A stretch of 64,000 bases of DNA from Tenrec ecaudatus (Eukaryota; Chordata; Mammalia; Afrosoricida; Tenrecidae). Position numbers and translations under genes: made by a program. The stretch is taken from positions 130,872,731 to 130,936,730 of the forward strand of contig NC_134535.1 in the NCBI RefSeq assembly GCF_050624435.1, written 5' to 3'. Numbering within the stretch: the stretch's first letter is position 1; each line of letters begins with the position of its first letter. The notes beneath the pieces are model-generated. The model was given only the letters and a program-made list of their open reading frames with translations. It was not told the DNA's origin and did not search any database. Below, piece by piece: positions 44,501 to 50,235 of this stretch.

Positions 44501-44803
44501 TACCACTTGGCAAGGCCCCGGCCCTTCCTGCACCAGGGGTGTTGAGAAACGCTGCTCTCGGGCTGTGGTTGCTCAAAGTGCGGTCACGGGGCCTGCCAGG
44601 GAAGAAGAGTCTCAGGCAGCAGCCTAGCCCAGCCAGGTGGGCTACCACCCTTTAGTATGGTCCAGTGGGGGTCGCACAGGCACTGGGCAGCGGCGGGTGC
44701 TGGCGTCTGATGGCTCTTTGTCCCTCTCCTCTCCGCCTGGCAGATCTGCGGGATGGTGCTCACCTGCTGCTTATACCGGAGGTTCCAGCTGCACTTTTCC
44801 TAG
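13838..44803 (+). CDS. TSPAN11: Tetraspanin-11 gene, six coding exons (5' end outside window)
   Basis: Six exons (13838-14029, 29986-30060, 31025-31129, 33342-33500, 33802-33888, 44744-44803) join without frame change into 225 residues ending in a stop. Human TSPAN11, as I recall it, has 253 residues, so only the first coding exon (about 28 residues: N-terminus and start of TM1) is missing. I searched 1-13837 by eye and did not find it. All introns are phase 0 with GT-AG ends. The product is a four-pass membrane protein of the tetraspanin family, close to CD151, expected at the plasma membrane and endosomes as an organiser of integrin and partner-protein microdomains. The large extracellular loop has the CCG motif and six cysteines (KCCG, DSCC, GCG, GGC) and two possible N-glycosylation sites (NRT, NSS). 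No frameshift or stop interrupts it, so the gene looks functional. CD151 is excluded because the residues match TSPAN11 almost throughout. Confidence 0.95.
14477..14930. repeat. Solo LTR, ERVL-type, 3' end diverged
   Basis: It starts TGTGTCAGTCCGAGTTGACT, carries TATTAAGAGAACATCCCAG and GCAGGAAGATCACAGGCCAG, shares the GAGCTATTTATCTCC segment with the 4132 copy, and fades after GGTTGACACCAGA. I could not see a clean 5-bp duplication. Confidence 0.65.
16222..16357 (-). repeat. Afrotherian SINE
   Basis: Reverse copy: TTCAGTCGATTCTGACAGTG, CAGCTGGTGGGTTTGAAAC and CTTGGGGTTAGCAGTCC mark the complement of body and head. Confidence 0.7.
16617..16802. mobile_element. SPIN-type non-autonomous hAT transposon, copy 1
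   Basis: Begins CAGCGGTTCCCAACCTGTGG and ends GGTTGAGAACCACTA, inverted repeats of the SPIN (Space Invaders) hAT family. The interior has GTCGCGACCCCTTTGGGGGT and CATAACAGTAGCAAAATATG as in SPIN_NA. It shares with the other two copies a short internal form in which GGGGTTGCCC joins directly to GATTCATAAC. The flanking 8-mers are poorly matched (ACTTAAGT and GCTTTAAG). Confidence 0.85.
17850..18250. other. Unassigned stretch with TATATATA patch
   Basis: Contains CATATATATATACCC near 17957 and a small A/T-rich section near 18135-18190. I recognise no gene or repeat. Open frames on the - strand show no family resemblance. Confidence 0.3.
18590..18662 (-). pseudogene. Possible mariner transposase relic (one motif)
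   Basis: On the - strand the frame reads [25 protein letters not shown] is the box holding the second catalytic Asp of Tc1/mariner transposases. The rest of the frame, on either side, does not look like a transposase, so this is either a short relic or coincidence. Confidence 0.4.
18723..18884 (+). repeat. Afrotherian SINE
   Basis: Head GGTGGCAGAGTGGGTTACAC, B-box area GACAGGGGTTCAAAATCACC, CAGGAGAAAGACGAGGC, and 3' body GCTGTGAGTCGGCGTGGACC. Confidence 0.8.
18885..19031. repeat. Compound GT microsatellite with internal duplication
   Basis: A segment CTGCAGGCC..GCATTGCAGAGGG occurs at about 18886 and again at 18962, each followed by a GT-rich run (TATGTGTG units, then uninterrupted GT). Confidence 0.9.
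19033..19183. repeat. ERVL-type LTR, 3' end only
   Basis: CTCCAATGAGGAATACAGGA through GCCTGATTGACAGGTCAGAC and AATTGACAAACGATTG to ACTACCACA match the last 150 bp of the LTR at 23733. Confidence 0.75.
19236..19372 (-). repeat. Afrotherian SINE
   Basis: Reverse copy: CCATCGAGTCAGTGCTGACT, CACAGCGACCCCTGTGGAC, then CAGAGCAGCTGGTGGGTTAG. Confidence 0.75.
19434..19626. mobile_element. SPIN-type non-autonomous hAT transposon, copy 2
   Basis: Begins CAGTGGTTCTCAACCTGTGG and ends AAGGTTGAGAAACGCTG. It is flanked by 8-bp GACCAGAG (19426-19433) and GACTAGAG (19627-19634), 7 of 8 matching, the target-duplication length of hAT elements. The interior is the same short form as copy 1. Confidence 0.92.
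20010..20118 (+). repeat. SINE, 3' half
   Basis: CCAGGGGCAGTTCTTCCCTG, GTAGGGTCACTGGGAGTCGG and GTGAGTTTGGTTTTGATTTT: the SINE body and T-rich tail without a clear head. Confidence 0.75.
20588..20642 (-). repeat. MIR fragment
   Basis: GTGAGTGACTCACCCAGGGT followed by CACACAGC is the conserved MIR core as seen in reverse. Confidence 0.5.
20672..20808 (-). repeat. SINE, rearranged
   Basis: CACAGTGGCCCTGCAGGGCC at left and head complement AGCACTTAACCACTGTGCCA at right. The middle is altered by a G-rich stretch (20738-20749). Confidence 0.6.
21438..21622 (-). repeat. Afrotherian SINE, second subtype
   Basis: GATTACCAGGCCTTTCTTCC, GGTGCCTCTGGGAGGATCTG and CTGCAATCCTTCAATGAGC match the copies at 28214 and 45776. 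A short GT run interrupts the left part. Confidence 0.7.
22886..23042 (+). repeat. Afrotherian SINE
   Basis: GCGCCTTAGTGGTCGCACC head, CAACCTCAGCAGTTCGAAAC B-box region, TTTCTACTCCCGTTAAAAGC and CGGGCAGTTCTATGCTGTCC body. Confidence 0.8.
23395..23727 (-). repeat. L1 ORF2 relic, 3' region
   Basis: On the + strand it reads CTTGCTATTGAGAACAGGGC, GGAACATGAGCATGCG, TTTGTTGGCTCAGAGG and CCAACATGTGTTGC, the reverse complement of the well-known end of L1 ORF2. The LTR at 23733 is inserted at its right edge. Confidence 0.75.
23733..24258. repeat. Solo LTR, ERVL-type, with perfect 5-bp duplication
   Basis: A 526-bp unit starting TGTGTTATTCTGTGTCAACT and ending GTAATTACCACA. It is flanked on both sides by CATGG (23728-23732 and 24259-24263). 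TG...CA termini with 5-bp duplications fit class III (ERVL) retroviral LTRs. A TTTATATACAAGAG segment near the 5' side could be TATA-like. No proviral genes adjoin it. Confidence 0.85.
24500..25010 (+). pseudogene. Mariner-family transposase relic
   Basis: The + strand frame contains SFHQDN (second catalytic-Asp box), then about 30 residues later [15 protein letters not shown], a decayed form of the PPYSPDLAPxDFFLF box, followed by [15 protein letters not shown], which fits the segment usually after it. The Asp of the PPYSPD box is lost (SLM). Ends of the element were not found. Confidence 0.55.
25090..25605. repeat. Solo LTR, ERVL-type, with perfect 5-bp duplication
   Basis: A 516-bp unit starting TATGTTAGTCTGGGTACTTT, ending AATAAACTAACTACCTCA, between CCCAG (25085-25089) and CCCAG (25606-25610). 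Its 3' end resembles that of the 26623 copy rather than those of the other LTRs, so two subfamilies are present. Confidence 0.85.
26577..26588. repeat. Poly-G run
   Basis: About 12 G in a row, just before the 26623 LTR. Confidence 0.9.
26623..27318. repeat. Solo LTR, ERVL-type, with (TAGA)n expansion
   Basis: Starts TGTGTTAGGCAGGGTTTGCT and AGAGAAACAAAACCAGAAC, and ends CATAATAAACCTAACTATCACA. It is flanked by CCTTG / CCTGG (4 of 5). A (TAGA)n tract of about 65 bp (26673-26737) precedes TTTATTCAGCATGAAGG. Part of the same unit recurs at 28096-28156 and 35532. Confidence 0.85.
27449..27590. repeat. 56-bp tandem duplication with CA runs
   Basis: CACAAACTGTGAATGATCAG through CCTGCACAGTCACACAC occurs at 27451 and 27507 (period 56). 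Each copy ends in a (CA)n run and the second run is longer. Confidence 0.95.
28096..28156. repeat. ERVL-type LTR fragment
   Basis: GGCTAGAGAAACAAAACCGG, CTTCTGATTTTGGATAGATAG and TTTATTCAGCATGG match the 5' part of the 26623 LTR, with only two GATA units. Confidence 0.75.
28214..28382 (-). repeat. Afrotherian SINE, second subtype
   Basis: GATCGCCAGGCCTTTCTTCC, AAGGCACCCCTGGGGATG and GAACCTCCAACCTTCTGATC, ending CACCCGGGGACTCC at the head side. Confidence 0.85.
28396..28545 (-). repeat. Afrotherian SINE
   Basis: CCACGGAGTGGATTCCTACC, CATAGCGACTGTGGCATC, GATAGCCTCATCTTTCTGTC and GTGTGGGTTTGAACCGGTG. It directly follows another SINE in the same orientation. Confidence 0.75.
29566..29715 (-). 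repeat. Afrotherian SINE
   Basis: TTGGTTGATTTGGACTCACA, GGGGCCCTATGTACAGC and GAGCCTCGTTTTCCTCCC, with head complement CTTGTGGTGAGCCTCTCAGC. It ends about 270 bp before the TM3 exon of TSPAN11. Confidence 0.7.
29986..30060 (+). CDS. TSPAN11: TSPAN11 exon: TM3
   Basis: 75 nt, 25 codons, phase 0. The acceptor is CCCCAG and the donor AAG/GTGAGT. It encodes [20 protein letters not shown] followed by VYYQK: the third transmembrane segment with its conserved glutamate, running into the start of the large extracellular loop. Confidence 0.95.
30198..30350 (-). repeat. Afrotherian SINE
   Basis: GTTGAGTCTGACCCATCACA, CAACTCTACGGGGCGAAGC and GGGGATTCAAACTGACGGTG, then TTTAACCCCTGCACCACCTG. Confidence 0.75.
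31025..31129 (+). CDS. TSPAN11: TSPAN11 exon: first part of the large extracellular loop
   Basis: 105 nt, 35 codons, phase 0, with CCTCAG acceptor and GAC/GTAAGC donor. It encodes the helical A/B region of the loop (begins [20 protein letters not shown], ends DRLQQD). NRT is a possible N-glycosylation site. Confidence 0.95.
31165..31270 (+). repeat. MIR fragment
   Basis: CAGTTCAGATCCTGACTCTG, CATCTGCGTGACCCTGGCC and AAGCGTCTTGCCCTCTCGG follow the MIR core order (CTCTGCC, TGTGTGACCTTGGGCAAG, CCTCTC). Confidence 0.6.
31886..32068 (-). repeat. Afrotherian SINE, diverged
   Basis: ATGCCGTCGGGTTGCTTCTG, CACAGAGACCCTGCAGGAC and GAACTGCCCCAGGGCGG. The head side is eroded. Confidence 0.55.
32100..33340. 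other. Intronic sequence before the CCG exon
   Basis: A pure (GT)n run of about 46 bp lies at 32466-32512. The rest is GC-rich unique sequence with no recognised repeat or exon. Confidence 0.6.
33342..33500 (+). CDS. TSPAN11: TSPAN11 exon: CCG-motif part of the large loop
   Basis: 159 nt, 53 codons, phase 0, with CCTCAG acceptor and GAG/GTGAGC donor. It starts [12 protein letters not shown], which carries the family-defining CCG motif and an NSS site, and continues through [15 protein letters not shown]. It therefore holds five of the six loop cysteines that form disulfides. Confidence 0.95.
33802..33888 (+). CDS. TSPAN11: TSPAN11 exon: end of loop and most of TM4
   Basis: 87 nt, 29 codons, phase 0. 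The acceptor is TTGCAG and the donor CAG/GTGAGC. It opens with GGC, the sixth loop cysteine, then an amphipathic helix ([12 protein letters not shown]) and the first part of TM4 ([12 protein letters not shown]). The intron before it is only 301 bp. Confidence 0.95.
34795..34885 (+). repeat. MIR fragment
   Basis: GGTTTCATTCCTGGCTCTGC, TCTTGTGTGACCTTGAGCC and CTCTTAATTTCCCTGG match the MIR core. The next 45 bases are strongly A/T-rich. Confidence 0.6.
34886..34935. other. A/T-rich block with TAAT motifs
   Basis: GGCTAATTGCTTAATGAATT and AGTTATCCAAATAAG give four TAAT/ATTA cores in about 45 bases, inside GC-rich intron. It could be a regulatory block or chance sequence beside a MIR. Confidence 0.3.
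35050..35190 (-). repeat. MIR fragment
   Basis: TTCGACAGCTCAGGAAACTG followed by AGCCACCAGAAAGCTGACCC resembles the reverse MIR core (GATGAGGAAACTGAGGCAC). Confidence 0.45.
35330..35475 (+). repeat. MIR fragment
   Basis: CTTTTGTGTGACCTGGCCAG, CATCTCTGAGCCTCGGTCAC and GGGAAAGTGGGTCTCATC follow the MIR order. Confidence 0.55.
35532..35915. repeat. ERVL-type LTR, 5' part
   Basis: Starts TGTGTTAGGTAGGTTTCTCT, has ACAGCTAATTAGTCCACACAG and GCAAGGCAGGCAGAGTC as in the 26623 copy, and loses similarity before the expected CACA end. No closing duplication was found. Confidence 0.75.
36476..36575 (+). repeat. MIR fragment
   Basis: GTCGTCGGTGACCTTGGGAA followed by ATCACCTTTGCCCTCTGACC and CTCAGCTGTGAAATG: the MIR core in order. 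Confidence 0.6.
37480..37684 (-). repeat. Afrotherian SINE, full length
   Basis: CTCATTGCCATCAGGTGGAT, CATAGTGGCCCTACAGGGC, GTTTCTGAGACCGTAACTC, GCTGGTGGTTTTGAACCGC, and head end CTACACCATCAGGGTTCC. Confidence 0.9.
37700..37867 (-). repeat. Afrotherian SINE
   Basis: A second reverse copy directly after the first: AACTCACTGCCATCAGTGAT, GTAGACTCGGGAGTGC, GGGTGGTTTCAAACTGCC, ending CACCTCCAGGGCTCC. Confidence 0.85.
37868..38068 (+). repeat. Afrotherian SINE, second subtype
   Basis: Forward copy meeting the previous one head to head: GTTGGAGGTTCAAACCTACC, AGAAAGGCCTGGTGATCTGC, GGCACCATGCGTTGGAATGG, ending in a short (TTGGG)n and TTTT tail. Confidence 0.85.
39366..39560. repeat. hAT-like repeat, not SPIN
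   Basis: Starts CACTGTTTCCCAAGTGGGTG with ATACCATCCCAGGGTGGG, then GGGCTATAGTACAAAAGTTT and GCGGTGAGTAATTTTTC. The first 30 bases resemble the repeat at 58467, which suggests one family of short DNA transposons. Confidence 0.5.
40195..40529. repeat. 80-90 bp minisatellite, left part
   Basis: Units containing CATGCATGTGCACACACAGT then GATGAGCACACCCGTTATGA start at 40215, 40301, 40381 and 40471 (spacings 86, 80, 90), each with a GT-rich tail of variable length. The array continues after the mariner element at 42373. Confidence 0.95.
40585..42195 (-). pseudogene. Broken mariner transposase
   Basis: It starts at Met 42195 or 42192 with [20 protein letters not shown], the N-terminus of the mariner lineage known from insects and several mammals. 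Frameshifts follow after about 35 residues. Later pieces are recognisable: VITGD with the first catalytic Asp; HHKNASAH near 41432-41457, where the second catalytic Asp is replaced by Lys; PYSPDL and a FLFP segment after the LTR; and NGEYFEGDK at the C-terminus (near 40608-40634). Stops, frameshifts and the LTR make it inactive. Confidence 0.88.
40872..41411. repeat. Solo LTR, ERVL-type, inserted in the mariner transposase
   Basis: Starts TGTGTTAGTCCAGGTGGACT, has TTTATATACAAGAGAAATTG and GACCTGATTGACAGACTAG, and ends GTAACTGCCACA. The flanking 5-mers ACTGG and CGTGG match at 3 of 5. The transposase motifs HHKNASAH and FLFP lie on either side of it, which shows it split a once continuous gene. 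Confidence 0.88.
42373..42540. repeat. Minisatellite, right part
   Basis: GTGGGGTGTGTACACGTGTT, CACACAGTGATGGGAACATC and GGACCACGTGTTATGAAGGA are diverged units of the array at 40195-40529, resuming on the far side of the mariner. Confidence 0.8.
43008..43200 (+). repeat. Afrotherian SINE
   Basis: ACACCGTGGGTTGCACACTG head, GCAAGGCCAGCAGTTCCAAC B-box region, CACGGGAGAAAGTCGAGG, and GTGGACTCCGTGGCAGTCAG at the 3' end. Confidence 0.8.
43533..43552. repeat. T-run and G-run
   Basis: About 10 T followed by about 10 G. This is low-complexity sequence. Confidence 0.85.
44316..44482 (-). repeat. Afrotherian SINE
   Basis: GCCACCATCCAGTCCCTGCT, CTCACAGTGACACCCTGTGG, GGCCAGTGGTTTCAAACCGC and CTACCCCACCAGGGCTCC. 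It ends about 260 bp before the terminal TSPAN11 exon. Confidence 0.85.
44744..44803 (+). CDS. TSPAN11: TSPAN11 terminal coding exon with stop
   Basis: The acceptor is GGCAG. Nineteen codons and TAG encode [19 protein letters not shown]: the end of TM4, a juxtamembrane CC pair typical of palmitoylation, and a short cytosolic tail. The membrane part matches human TSPAN11. The last nine residues differ at several places from the human tail as I remember it (more aromatic, ending in Ser). The stop ends the frame at the expected length. Confidence 0.92.
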   Translation: MCGMVLTCCLYRRFQLHFS

Positions 44804-45775
44804 TGGCCAACCCGTCCCCTCTGACTGCCCCTCCAAGGACAGATGCCCACCCCTCTGCCAGGCCTGCAGAGCAGCACCAGCTCCACCAGGGCCCTGGACT
44901 CCGCCACCGACTCTGCGTCCAGCCCCAGGGAACCCACCAAGTGCCTGCGACCACAGCCCATCAGGGCCCCTTGGCCCCTCCCTCAGTGCGAAACCCCCCA
45001 GGTGGGGCCAGTGGCCAGCATGTAGGCAGCCAGAACCTGCAGGCCCCATGGACTTAGGGGACCAGAGCTGGGCACCCCGTTCTCTCAGCCCCAGTGCCTG
45101 GACAGAGCTCTGAACCCTGAGTCCTCTGGGACACCTCCTTCCTACTTAGATGTCCTTCTTAGGGGAGCTGGCCCCAACCCCTGCCCCTGCGGCAGGCAGG
45201 TGTTATGCTTTCCACTGGGGAGTACATCAGAGACCCACCTGTTCTGAGCTGCCATTCCAGAACCTGCTCGGTCAGACACCGGGTCCTGATAGCCTGGGGG
45301 CAGAGTCCCGAGGTGCAGCAGCCCAGGAGCTGGGCTGGAGGCTGGTGGGGAGCAGCTGGCAAAGATGGGCAGAGCTGGCTACCCCCAGTACTCCTTAGTC
45401 TCTGCTCCCTTGGGCCTTTCCCTGGAGAGACCCACCTGGGCTCTCGGCTTCCAGTGCTGCAGCTCCATCCGTTACCAGCGTGTCACCCAGGGGGCCCCTG
45501 CCCAGGGGCTCTGAATGCCAGTCTTCCAAAACCCTCGCCACCCCTCCAGTGCTGGTGGCTGTAAAATCGTCCCAGTGGGGCCAAGTCACAGACTGTGGGA
45601 GGCTGGAGCCCCTGGGGTGTGCTCTCCCCAACCCCTTCACCCTGGCCACATGGCCATGCCGGCTGGCTCCTGGGAGGTGCCACCCACCCCCTGGCCTTCA
45701 TGCTACCAGCTTGCTTCCAACCCTGAACATAGCAGCCGATTTGGGGGGGGGGGCATCCCAGATACCACCAAGTTG

Positions 45776-45960
45776 CTCTCCAGTCCCTTCCGGCTCATGG
45801 TGACCCCATGAGGACAAAGGACAGTGTTCGCAGGGATTTCTCAGGGGCTGGTTTGTCTGCTGGGGACTGCCAGGCCTTTCTCTTGAGGCACCTCTGAGTG
45901 GACTCGGCACGTTCACACTTTGGGCCATGCAGGGAGTCCTCTGCAGTACCTGGGGAGCCA
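45776..45960 (-). repeat. Afrotherian SINE, second subtype
   Basis: CCGGCTCATGGTGACCCCAT, GGACTGCCAGGCCTTTCTC and GGCACCTCTGAGTGGACTC. If the 3' UTR call is right, it lies in the TSPAN11 transcript. Confidence 0.75.
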
Positions 45961-46047
45961 AAGGGAAGTGCTTCCGGAGAGCAGACTAAGATGCTGGCCG
46001 TTGTCTAAAGAGCAGGCACCAACTCACAGAACCATCATACCCCGCAA

Positions 46048-46212
46048 AATCTCACTTCCATTGAGTCGATGACCCTCTAGGACAGAGTAGAGACTGAAAC
46101 TCTTTACGGGAGCAGAAAGCCTCCTCTGTCTGCTAAGGAGCGGCTGGTGGTTTCAAACTGCCGACCTTGAAGTTAGCCACCCCACTCATAACCACTATGC
46201 CACCAAGGCCCT
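46048..46212 (-). repeat. Afrotherian SINE
   Basis: CTTCCATTGAGTCGATGACC, AACTCTTTACGGGAGCAGAA, GGCTGGTGGTTTCAAACTGC and AACCACTATGCCACCAAGG. Confidence 0.85.
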
Positions 46213-46767
46213 AAGACAACTGTGGTGTTCCCCTCCCCACCAAATGTCTGTCACATGTGGGCTATGACCTCACTTGTAGCCTCCGTGCCCCTAGGTAGCT
46301 TGGTGGGGGGGGAGGGGAGGCTGAACCCAGTACTTCTACCAAGTGAAAAGGCTCAGACCAGGGCCGAGAGGGGCCAGCACTGGCCTCCACCTGACCCAGC
46401 CCACAGTCTGATGGACACAGCTTCCATGCGCTGGGCCAGGCCTGAGTGTCCCATCTCTAGGCCCAGGTCACTCACTGCCGTCCCCAGCACGGGCCTGACC
46501 TGCACATCTTGGCTTCTGGCCATCACACAGCCATCCCCCCTTCCACACACACAAACAGGAGGGCACGGCCAGGGTCTTGGGTGGGCACAGCCACCCCTTG
46601 GGGCTTCTCCACATTCGCCAAGGGATGCCATCGACTGACAGTGTGTGGGGGGAGCTGAAAAGAGAGCGGGCTGGTGAGCCAGGCGGGTCCTCCCTGCCGC
46701 CGCCCTGAGTTCTTCCCAGAAGTCAGCCAGACTCTGGAGGCGGGAGACAGAGAGAGGGTGAACACCT

Positions 46768-46978
46768 GGATCAAGTGGTTAGGCACGAGGTTGGCAGTCC
46801 AAGTCACTACGAGGCACCTTGGGCAAAAAAGACCTGCTTGGAGAGATCTTGGCTGATAGGAGCCACGCACGAGTCTGCCGACCACCGGGTCTGAAAGGGC
46901 ACGGCCGTAAAAACCCTGCGGAGTGCTGTCTGAAACGTATGGGGTCACCAGGAGTCGGAACCCACTTGTTGGCAACCG
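46768..46978 (+). repeat. Afrotherian SINE, diverged
   Basis: ATCAAGTGGTTAGGCACGAG head, TTGGCAGTCCAAGTCACTAC, AACCCTGCGGAGTGCTGTCT and GGGGTCACCAGGAGTCGGAA body. Confidence 0.65.
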
Positions 46979-49900
46979 GAAGAAAGAACTGGCTGGGCAC
47001 AGTTTGCACAACTTTTGTGGGGGGCAGGGGGTGGCCCAGGAAGGCCCGGCTCCTCTGTCCCCAGCCCCACGTATTGGGTAGCTTGCCTGCCTGCCAGCAG
47101 GATTCCCGCGGACTCCCGTCCAGCCCAGCCAGCCACTGCGGGATGGCTGCCCCAAGCTGCCGAGTGCCAGGGTAGCCCAGAAGCCCAGAACCTTTGGGTT
47201 CATGCCAGCATCCTGGGGGGCAAGACAGGGCTGCAGGGAGCAAAGACCCTAAATGTGGCAGATGGCTGTGGAGGGGCACAAGGGCCTTGTGTCTGGAGCC
47301 AAGGAGAGGGTCCACAGTGGGTGTGTCCCCACCAGGACGTCAGCTTCTCTGGTCCCTGCTCAGGCTGGCTCATGCATCCATCCCTGGAAAGAGGATGTCC
47401 CCATTGAAAGTCCTGGGTAGACAGGACACAGCTGTGTGCTGGGTCCAGAAATGCCCCCGGCATGTTACAGACAAACTGGGTTCCTGGAGCCCCACAGAGG
47501 GGATTGCACAACCCCATCCCGAGCACACCAGGTCACCCTTACCCGCGTTCACAGAGACTCCAAGAGGGAGTAGTGCACCCCCGAGCCCCACTAATGGCAA
47601 GTTCCTGGAGGAGAGGGAGATAAACAGCCTTTGGTGGGGGTGGAGGGTGAGGGGTTGTTTAAAAGGTTTCCCCTGTCCCCTTCCCCAGTAGTCCAGCCCC
47701 AACTCCAGGACATTCGGGGACCAACTTGCGTGTCCTGAGAGACGAGTATGTGCTTAGGTGATATGGGGGATCACCAGATGTCTATTGTCCCCCACTTTTC
47801 AGACAGGACGTTGAGGCTCAGAGAAAGCAAGGGGCTTCCCGTCGTGTTGTGATGGCTTCTCTCCCCCAGAAGACAGAGCCAAGAGAACAAGGCCGGGAGC
47901 CTCTCCAGTCCAACCTCCCTCTGTCCCTCTGTAATAATGAGCAGTCAGGCACACTGTCCCTCCCAGGGTGCATGGAGTCATTCAGCAGGGCCCGGGGCCC
48001 CACTGCCCACGCAGTTGTAGGCAGCACAGAAGTGTGGCCTGTTTCAGGTTGGCTCTGTGGCACTGGGGCAGGGGGTGGGGCTCACAGAAGCACCACCTCC
48101 AGAGCCAGGGCTGAGCTGCTGCTGCTGCTCAGAGCTGCCCGAGCTCTCCGCTCTCCGTGTGCTCCACTTAGGAGAAGGGGGCAGGGAGGCAGCCAGGGCC
48201 CAGGCAAGGCCTCTTCTGCCTGTGAATGCCACCTCTCCTTTGCAGCTTCACCCTCCTCGGCGGTCTGCTGGGGTGGGGCTCTGGGATGGAAACATATGAG
48301 GGCATCTCTTCCCCCCACCCCGGCCCACCTGCTCATCCCTGGGCCCTGCATGGCACCAAGGAAGCCAGCCATCCCAACCCCTGGTGGCCACATCAACGCA
48401 GGTTCCCGGGGATCCCAGATATTCCCCAGAAGAGCTGCTCCGTGGAGTTTTCATAGCTCCAGGTCTGTCCTTCAATGGACCTCTGGGTGGCCTTGAATCA
48501 CCAGCCCTCAGCCACCCCAGGGCAGGGGTAAGGTGTCCATGTGAAGGGCCCCAGGACCCTTATACCACAACACTCTTGGCTCTTGGCACCTGCCATGCCC
48601 CCCCCCTTCAGAATTGTCAGCTCAGGGGAGGGAATGGGAGCTGTCTTTCACACACTCCCCCCACTCTAAGCACACTGCTTACTGCCCCCTGTGAGCCTGG
48701 GGAGGGAAAGGGAGCAGTCTCTTAACTGGCTGCAGGTGGGGGGCAATGGGGAGAAGCCTCTTGTGGGGGCCGAAGATAGTGATCAAACATCAAAACCCAC
48801 CAGTGGGTGCAGTCCCCGTTCCCACTTGCATTGCCCCCTGGAAGCCAGAGAGCATCCTCCCTTCAGGGTGTTTCCAAAGCTGTGGCCTTTCAGAAGTCAC
48901 TCCAGCCCCAGGCCTTTCTCATGAGGCACCTCCCAAAGTAGGTTCCTCCCACTGGCCTTTGTTTCCATGCCTTAAAGCACACCCTAGTCCCTAGGACAGG
49001 AACGAATGCTGCCCATCTTGGGCTCTCCCACCCCTCTGGAGCCTCAGCTTTGGACGATCTCACAAGGAGCCGGCTCCAGAGTCCAGCTGGAGCCCCAGAC
49101 ACGTGGTGATCAGGTGGAGGATGCCTCATCCCTGTGCTCCGTGCACAAGCAGCTAGAAAGTGTCTCTACTGCCCCGCCCCGCCCTCCCAGGGTTGCCCAG
49201 CAGGGGTGTGGCCTTGGCTGGGACACCAGGGACCCTGAATCCTCTTCCTGAGAGAAAGCAATTGACACCCCAAGCCCTGTTTGCCCAGCCACCTTCTCTG
49301 TGCCTTGGGCGGAACTCCTCTCTGCCCCCACTGACCCGTTTTCTGTTTCAGCACAATGCCCAGGTCTGTCCCCTGAGCTGTCAGTGGAGTGGTGCGTGCC
49401 AGACGGACCCCTTACCCTCTCGTGCAGGCTCCCCAGACACCCCTGGTCAAGTGCCCAGGAGGACCCCAGCCCAGGCGGCCCAGGCTGTGGGTCCTAAGAG
49501 TGTTCTAGAAACAGCAGTCGCCTTTGTGACTGTTAATTGTAGTTGGATACTAGGTCCAGTCTAACCTACTGCCTAGAGGGACCTGCTCAAGTTGTAAGCA
49601 CACACCCTCACCACCACTCACTCCTTAACCCAGCTCAGTGTTGGCCCAGCTCCTTGTGCCAGGCCACAATAATAAAGAACTGGTGTAGCACTGCCTCCGC
49701 CGCTCCGTTCTCTGTAGGGAAGCCCTGGGCTGGAGTACGGTGCACCAGGGCATCGAGGCCTGGTGCTGCCAGGGAGAGCCAGGCTGGGCGGTCTGCTGGG
49801 ATTGTGTGCCCCTCCCATCAGCCACTCAGGACCTTCCCACGGCTCCCCATGACGGGTAGCCTGCCTGGCTTAGGAGCCTGGGGGTGCTCTTCCCTGCTGG

Positions 49901-50099
49901 GTGTGGGAGACGCCATACCACCTCAGTCCAGAGGGGCAGGGCTTGTCCTCATACCCAAGCTCCACGTTGGGGCATCTCATCACCCAGGGCAGAAAAGAAT
50001 GGAGTCCTGCTAATTCCTCAGGACGACGTCACCCCTGCAGAGCTAAGCAGGACCGTGTTGTCTCAGATGTGAGAGTCCCCCTCGTTTGGATGCACCACC
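46979..50099. other. GC-rich sequence without genes or clear repeats
   Basis: Covers the rest of the presumed TSPAN11 3' UTR and a little beyond. Only a short MIR-like piece (CAGACAGGACGTTGAGGCTC, 47800-47850, reverse) is recognisable. Long open frames here are chance products of high GC content. Confidence 0.5.
49671..49676 (+). promoter_or_regulatory. TSPAN11: Candidate TSPAN11 polyadenylation signal
   Basis: A canonical AATAAA hexamer, preceded by AATA, is followed by a short GT-rich stretch (CTGGTGTAG). This is the layout of a cleavage/polyadenylation site, with cleavage expected around 49690-49700. It is about 4.9 kb after the stop codon. Confidence 0.45.
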
Positions 50100-50235
50100 C
50101 TAAGGAGCCTGGGGGTGTGGCGTTACACAGTGGACTGCTCACCCCAAGGTCGACGGTTCAAAATTGCCACCGCTCCTCAGGAGAGAGATGAGGCTTTCTA
50201 CGCTATTTCTACGGGTGCGGGCAGTGTAGACTCCA
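50100..50235 (+). repeat. Afrotherian SINE
   Basis: AAGGAGCCTGGGGGTGTGGC head, CAAGGTCGACGGTTCAAAAT B-box region, CAGGAGAGAGATGAGGC and a shortened 3' body. Confidence 0.8.

Larger units (their letters stand above)
33889..44743 (+). other. TSPAN11: Last TSPAN11 intron, about 10.9 kb
   Basis: This intron separates the TM4 exon from the terminal exon. Named repeats are listed separately: GT-rich tracts near 34140-34340, an ERVL LTR piece, three adjacent SINEs near 37.5-38.1 kb, a hAT-like repeat, a minisatellite with a mariner insertion, and SINEs. Nothing specific is visible in about 36580-37470, 38070-39360, 39570-40050 and 43210-44310. Confidence 0.8.
44804..49695 (+). other. TSPAN11: Probable TSPAN11 3' UTR
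   Basis: This is the sequence between the TSPAN11 stop and the first convincing AATAAA in sense orientation at 49671. It contains SINE insertions (45776-45960, 46048-46212, 46768-46978) and a MIR piece near 47.8 kb; otherwise it is GC-rich unique sequence without long conserved frames. The extent is inferred from the polyadenylation signal only. The transcript could end earlier. Confidence 0.45.

Noticed and set aside
46523..47203. 226-residue - strand open frame
   Set aside because: Antisense to presumed TSPAN11 3' UTR and crosses a SINE; no recognisable protein features.
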